64,000 nt of DNA. It comes from Odiellus spinosus (taxonomy: Eukaryota; Arthropoda; Arachnida; Opiliones; Phalangiidae). A program made the position numbers and the translations under genes. The notes beneath the pieces are model-generated. The model searched no databases. It was not told the DNA's origin and was given only the letters and a program-made list of their open reading frames with translations. Shown here one piece after another: positions 58,874-64,000 of this stretch (position 1 is the first letter of the stretch; each line of letters starts with the position of its first letter). The stretch covers positions 13,685,187 to 13,749,186 of the forward strand of contig OY987228.1 in assembly GCA_963920705.1 (NCBI GenBank). Direction: 5' to 3'.

Positions 58874-61800
58874 TTAGGCCTCTAACATTCTTCTAACCAT
58901 ATATTGTAAAATTCCACCGTGCCTAAAGTACGTTAATTCTACTTCCGTGTCGAAGCGCATAATAACTTCAAAGGTTTTTATATTATCAATCTATTCCAAA
59001 AGAAAAAAAAACCAAGATTTCTCTTTTTTAAAGCGATTCTTCCATGTTAAAACTCAATAAGAATATTAAAAATAGAATACCTGTACTGTTGTTATTTGTC
59101 TAGGATTGAGAACATCCGGAATATCAATTGAAAATTGTTCCCTTCCAGTTAAACCCAAAGTTTCCGCAGTTTGTCCAGGAAGATATTGAAGAGGAATAAT
59201 TCCCATTCCAATCAAATTGCTACGATGAATTCTTTCGTAGCTTTCAGCTATCACAGCTCGAACACCCTAGATTTTATTCAAATCAAATGATTAAAATAAT
59301 AAATAAGAGAAAAGGCTCTTATTGATTCCCAATAAAATATCATACGATAAAATTTAATATCTCAAAATTATAGGAAAGCTATAGAACAGCTGACTTTGAG
59401 CTTATCAATTTTTAATTTTACGGATTTTAGAGAGAACCCTGGATCTTCTCGAAATTATAGGCATTACAAAATCACAAGGAATGCAAGAAATATCAACGTA
59501 AATTAATAAAATTTATCTTACAAGTAAATAAGGTCCTTTAGCTGCCCAATCTCTAGATGATCCAGATCCGTAATCTTTCCCAGTTAAAATAATTAACGGA
59601 ATTAATTCCAATTTGTAGCGTTCAGCGGCATCAAATATGTCCATCTAAAAAGGAAAAAATAATTATTCAAAAGTTAGCTTTACGCAAGAGTAAAAACCTC
59701 GTTATAACTAAATTGTGGGGGGGGGGGGGGGACATTTTGTTAAATCCGTAATTTCATTATAGCTGCTAGGCCGTGGCTTTGCAGATGGTGTGGCAGGGAA
59801 TTACAAATACCAGAAATAGATGAACCGAAATTATCAACGAGCTATTCCTCTAACGCCACAGGCAAGTTCTCCGTTTCCCCTCTCTTAGACGACAGTTGTA
59901 GCCCCCTCCCCCGCGGAATTTCGCCTAGCCGAGAAACGTTGAATGCGCCACCTGGCTTGGTTTGCAGCCGTCGCTACGTGGGGCGATCAGTTTCCCAAGA
60001 TCCTCCTCGGTATTTCATTGAGGCCGAGGAAGCCCATTCCCCCAGTGCTTACCCTCCCCATTCACTCCAAATAAAATGCATTTCCCAATCTAAGCTCTCG
60101 TTGATAATTTCGGTTCATCTATTTCTGCAAATACTGTATTTTCGTTATAAAGAGGCTTTTCCTGTAAATGTATTTTAAAAGGAAATGTTTACCTCTTCAC
60201 CAGACGGAATGTAGATAGTTTTGGGACCGGCTTTGGTCATAAATTTATTTACAATTCTGATATTGGCGAAGGTTCCCCTAGCCATCACTGCATCGTTACC
60301 TCTTCTCGACCCGTAAGAATTGAATTCCCTAGGAGTTAAACCTCTGGCAGCCAAAAATTTAGCCGCTGGACTATTTCTAGCAATACTACCAGCTGGAGAG
60401 ATATGATCGGTCGTGACCGAATCTCCCAAATTAAGTAAAACTCTAGCATTTTTAATAGCCGAGAAAGGAGCTGGAGTTTCGGTCTAGAAAATATAAATAT
60501 GTTTATTAATTAAAAAGAAAACTAATAGTTATATTATATTAAAAAAATTCGTAAATTCACCATATTTTCAAAAAAAGGTGGCGATTTAATATAAGTAGAA
60601 CTCTGGTCCCAAGGATACATCATACTTTGAGGAGCTTCTAAACTATTCCATTTGACAGTACCCTTTTGTATTTGAGAATATACTTTCTGGAACATGGCCG
60701 GAATGACAAATTCTTTCTCGACCTTTTGAATATCGTCTCTAGTTGGCCAAATATCGCGTAGGAAGACATCTTCGCCATTAATACCTTTACCTAAAGGTTC
60801 CGTTTCAAAATCAATAGAGACAGTTCCAGCCAAAGCATAAGCCACAACGAGAAGAGGAGAAGCCAAGTAATTGGCTCTGGTATTAGGATGAACTCTTCCT
60901 TCAAAATTACGGTTGCCCGAAAGAACTCCGGCAACTACCAAGTCCCCTTTATCAATGGCTTCGGAAACGGGAGTAGGTAAAGGTCCCGAATTACCGATAC
61001 AAGTCATACAACCGTATCCAACAACGTCGAATCTAAAAATGATTTGAATTTAATCCCTAAATTCTGTAAATTGTTAAAGATATGATCTTATTTACCCGAG
61101 TTTCTCTAAGTAAGGAGTGACTCCGCTTTCTCGAAGATAATACGTAACAACTCCACTTCCGGGAGAGAGACTGGTTTTGATATAAGGGGAGACTGATAAT
61201 CCTTTTTCGACAGCGTTCTTAGCCAACATACCAGCTCCTAGCATGACCGAAGGGTTGCTAGTATTGGTGCAACTAGTAATAGCGGCGATAACTACTGACC
61301 CGTGTTTTAAGATGTATTCGCGATCTTCGAATACGAATGGTACGACAGTTTCAAGTTTGTCATTAGGAATTCCAAAACCTTTGAAGCCAACCTATTAAAA
61401 AGTAAAATGATTAATTCTCAGTTCTTAAATTTAACTTAATTAATCTTACTTTGCTTCGCAAACATTGAAAAAAGTCATTCTTCATGTCCACGACTGGAAC
61501 GCGATCATGAGGTCTCTTAGGTCCAGATATTGAAGGAACGACACTCGCAAGATCTGAAATAAGTATCAATTTTTAAGAAATTAATAAAAATTTCTCAATT
61601 TATATTTTAACATGTTTAATTTAATTTACCTAATTCAACAACTTCGGAGAACACGGGGTCCTGACTGGGATCATTATAATCTCTAAACATTTTCACGGCT
61701 CGCAAATAAGATTCAACGTAAGAGATCATAGTTTCACTCCTCCCTAAAATGATTAAAAAATTTGGTAATTTATCAGAGATTTGGAAGCGGTAACGCAGAA

Positions 61801-63971
61801 ACTATAGGAAAAAATTTGTCAGGGTTCGTACAAAATTTTTCCTTTCAAAATCTATGACTTTTAAAAGTTTTACTATCGCCAATATTACCAATATTAATTT
61901 ATTAATATTTCGCAATGTTGACCAAAACCAAAATCACTAACTTTCTGCAATTTTTTTAAATCTCTGACTTATCCAGATTCCATACGAACCCCGTTTGACC
62001 TCTAGATATTTTACGGCTTCTAAAGGACAGAAACAGATATAAAAGGATGAAACCCAACTAACCACTTTGACGTAAATATTCTAAGCTTTTCTGATCAACA
62101 GGAAAGAAACCAACGGTTGCTCCATATTCTGGACACATATTTGAAATTGTTGCTCGATCGGCGATAGATAAATCAGCAACCCCAGGTCCGAAGAACTCTA
62201 CAAATTTTGAAACCACACCCACTTGTCTTAGGTGCTATTAAAAATTAAAATTTAATTATTATTAACAATAAAATTGCGAAATAAAGGATTAAATTCCAAG
62301 AAATTAATATACACCTTAGTTATGGTCAAAACAACGTCAGTAGAAGTTGCCAAAGAATTAAGCTTCCCTATTAGTCTATATCCAACAACTTTGGGAAGAA
62401 CCATACTGATACTTTGACCCAACATAACAGCTTCGGCCTCAATTCCTCCAACACCTAAATTAAATAATATAAGCTGAGTTAACAAAAATAATATTTATGG
62501 TCAAATATCATGAATTTTTCTTTTTTTTGTAGCAACTGATTCAAGGAGAGCTCAACAAAAAAGTCAATGCAATTAGTAATTATACGGTTTGCAGAAGATT
62601 TCAATTTCCAGACTACGTTAAATTCATCTGAATATATTTTTACATTAAACTGGTGTTTAAAAGCAAAAACAATACAGAAAAATAGGGCGGAAAATAAACA
62701 AGATTGAGAACTGCTTTCAGGAGAGCTATAAAATTCGCATATTTTTTTGGATTTGCAACCGTTTTGAGAGTCAAAAGCTTCTTTATCATATAATCGTCTC
62801 CAATTTTCTGAAATAATGAAGAATTTCCCAGAGTTTTTTTACTCGAAATCATTTTCCCTGATATTGGTTTACAGTTTTACTTTTCACAAACCATGGTATG
62901 AAATCTGACTTATCCAGGTTATCCCTGACCAATTTCAGCTATTATCTGTTTATCCATGATCATTTCTGCATTTTTTTCAGTGGGAGAACATCGTAAAAAC
63001 TAAAAAGGTCTTAATAAAATCTCCAACTTATTCCAGACTTTCATGGGATTATTTTTAAAATCCCAGAACTTTTGCCCGGTTATCCAAGTTCTGTACAAAC
63101 CCGGAATTAGTCTACTGTTCAAATTCAAAATGAGCAAGCCACAAATTCCAAAAAAATTCACGAGACTTGTCCTTTAAGAGTTTAAAAAAGTTCTTATATC
63201 AAATTTGTACCCCATCCGACAACTCCCAGACCATTGATCATAGTCGTATGAGAGTCAGCTCCGACTAAACTGTCAGGATAAAGGAGTCCGTCTTGATTAA
63301 AAACCACTCTGGCCAAAAACTCCAGATTGACTTGATGACAAATTCCAGAACCAGGGGGAATTATCATTGTGTTTTTAAAAGCTTCAGCTCCCCACTAGAA
63401 GAGTTCAAAAAATATTTAATTTCAGTTCCTAAAACAATAAAAAAAAAATTAAACGAAGCTAATCTTATTTTTAATTACTTTGAGGAACAAAAATCTTTCT
63501 TTGTTGCGTTCAAATTCAGTATCTTGGTTTTTCTCGAGCGATTCTGCACTAGATAAATGAAATTGAAATTTTAATATTTATTTGTTTCGAGAAGAGAGCA
63601 CGTTACGTCTAACTAACCCGAGAGATTTTTGGGAATGAAAAGGACACTGTCCTAATTTTGTATAAAGTTCTAATTCACTTTTACTAAGACTAACGGATGT
63701 AGCTGAGGTATAATTTAGACTAGAAATGGCGCGACTAGAATTTGACACTAAATGATTATCGTTGGGCGATGATTTAGAAGGGAACAAAGACATTTTAGAG
63801 TGTCTCAGAGGTATATCGGCTTCTCGAGCTCGTAAGGCTGATACCACCTTACACTTTCCTCCATCACGTAAGCAGTCATTGCATTCTTTGACGGAGGAAA
63901 TAGACTCCCTGGTCAAATGAGACTGCCCTTTAAGACCACCACCGCCAGGGTTCGGTGCATTGGACATATTA
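58874..63971 (-). CDS. ACO1: Cytosolic aconitase / iron-regulatory protein, 3' part (13 exons), 5' end outside the window
   Basis: The family isomerises citrate to isocitrate when it holds a 4Fe-4S cluster, and without the cluster binds iron-responsive elements in mRNAs. Exons in transcript order are 63971-63618, 63548-63479, 63394-63211, 62454-62315, 62234-62063, 61743-61630, 61553-61450, 61391-61096, 61032-60561, 60483-60193, 59644-59522, 59266-59081 and 58990-58874 (stop TAA). All phases agree. About 874 codons are present; about 140 N-terminal residues lie beyond 64000. The cluster cysteines are intact: [10 protein letters not shown] in exon 61391-61096, and GYGCMTCIG (61010-61008 and 61001-60999). 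[23 protein letters not shown] and GSGSSRDW keep the active-site residues of IRP1, which vertebrate IRP2 has partly lost. The first exon in the window carries an IRP2-type insert. Confidence 0.97.
59811..60127. repeat. Foldback element inside an IRP intron
   Basis: The arm 59811-59843 (CAGAAATAGATGAACCGAAA, then TTATCAACGAGCT) is repeated in inverted form at 60093-60127. The 250-bp interior is GC-rich and includes CTAACGCCACAGGC, which recurs near 55880, suggesting another family member there. The plus-strand open frame at 59939-60178 lies mostly in this element and is not called. A 15-nt G run lies just outside at 59717-59731. Confidence 0.7.
61820..61993. repeat. MITE with AGGGTTCGTAC ends in an IRP intron
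   Basis: The left end reads CAGGGTTCGTACAAAATTTT and the right end, read inward, GGGGTTCGTATGGAATCTGG. Phrases such as CTGACTTATCCAG recur in the intron 62455-63210, for example near 62910 and 63090, and CCCTGAC blocks occur at 58235-58350, so relatives of this family surround the gene. It is non-coding. Confidence 0.6.
62455..63210 (-). other. Largest IRP intron in the window (756 nt)
   Basis: It lies between the exon ending VVGWG and the exon starting [12 protein letters not shown]. It is AT-rich and contains fragments related to the AGGGTTCGTAC family (ACTTATCCAGGTTATCCCTG and TCTGTACAAACCCGG). A minus-strand open frame at 62640-62852 has no resemblance to a protein I know and is not called. 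Confidence 0.6.
63618..63971 (-). CDS. ACO1: IRP2-like insert exon (118 codons) in the iron-regulatory protein
   Basis: Acceptor tttacag precedes 63971 and donor GTTAGT follows 63618. The exon opens [12 protein letters not shown], matching the NAPNPGGG that opens the vertebrate IRP2-specific insert. It then has CNDC-x6-C (codons at 63883-63881, 63874-63872 and 63853-63851), a Ser/Asn-rich middle, and LGQCPFHSQ (Cys at 63646-63644), matching the CPFH heme-regulatory motif near the end of the IRP2 insert. It is longer than the 73-residue vertebrate insert, and the cysteine spacing differs. It starts after 2 nt of a codon and ends after 2 nt of a codon, with 354 nt in all, so it can be skipped in frame. 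The next exon continues [19 protein letters not shown], as in IRP1. Confidence 0.85.
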
Positions 63972-64000
63972 CTGTAAAGTGTAAAGTCGTAAGACTAGGA

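Noticed and set aside
59939-60178. Plus-strand open frame of 79 codons in an IRP intron
   Set aside because: It lies largely within the foldback element at 59811-60127 and has no protein resemblance.
63293-63556. Plus-strand open frame opposite two IRP exons
   Set aside because: It is the antisense shadow of the exons 63211-63394 and 63479-63548, which match the aconitase/IRP family.

Overview
The window is eukaryotic, AT-rich animal DNA with two unmistakable multi-exon genes, both on the minus strand, separated by about 30 kb of repeat-rich sequence without a recognisable gene. The compact introns with GT-AG ends, many short foldback (MITE-like) elements and a mariner-type MITE starting CAGGGTGTTA point to an invertebrate, most likely an arthropod or another protostome. 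I cannot name the species.

Layout: (1) 1-10178 is AT-rich sequence downstream of talin with foldback repeats and no recognisable gene. (2) 10179-25118 holds a complete talin gene: 37 coding exons that join in frame into about 2566 residues, close to vertebrate talin-1 (about 2540). It includes an 18-nt microexon in the head-rod linker. Its only large intron (3.4 kb) contains an in-frame candidate alternative last exon that would make a talin without the C-terminal actin-binding and dimerisation modules. (3) 25119-58873 is intergenic. It holds one plausible orphan first exon (28722-28901, minus) below a TATA-like box, minisatellites, degenerate tandem arrays, dispersed repeats, several inverted-repeat elements and a cluster of perfect TGACGTCA sites. 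(4) 58874-63971 holds the 3' part (13 exons) of a cytosolic aconitase / iron-regulatory protein gene. Its first exons lie beyond 64000.

The most striking observation is in the iron-regulatory protein gene. The core is IRP1-like, with all three Fe-S cysteines and the active-site arginine and serine motifs. A separate 354-nt exon encodes a 118-codon insert that looks like the IRP2-specific insert of vertebrates: it opens with NAPNPGGG, has three clustered cysteines, and ends with a CPFH heme-regulatory-type motif. The exon is symmetric (same phase on both sides, length divisible by three) and both it and the next exon begin with T, so skipping it would leave an intact IRP1-type protein. One gene could therefore make both an IRP1-like and an IRP2-like product.

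The second observation is the talin alternative last exon (14217-14384), which would give a predicted product of about 2198 residues. Nothing suggests that the two genes work together: talin links integrins to actin, while the aconitase/IRP handles citrate isomerisation and iron-dependent mRNA control.
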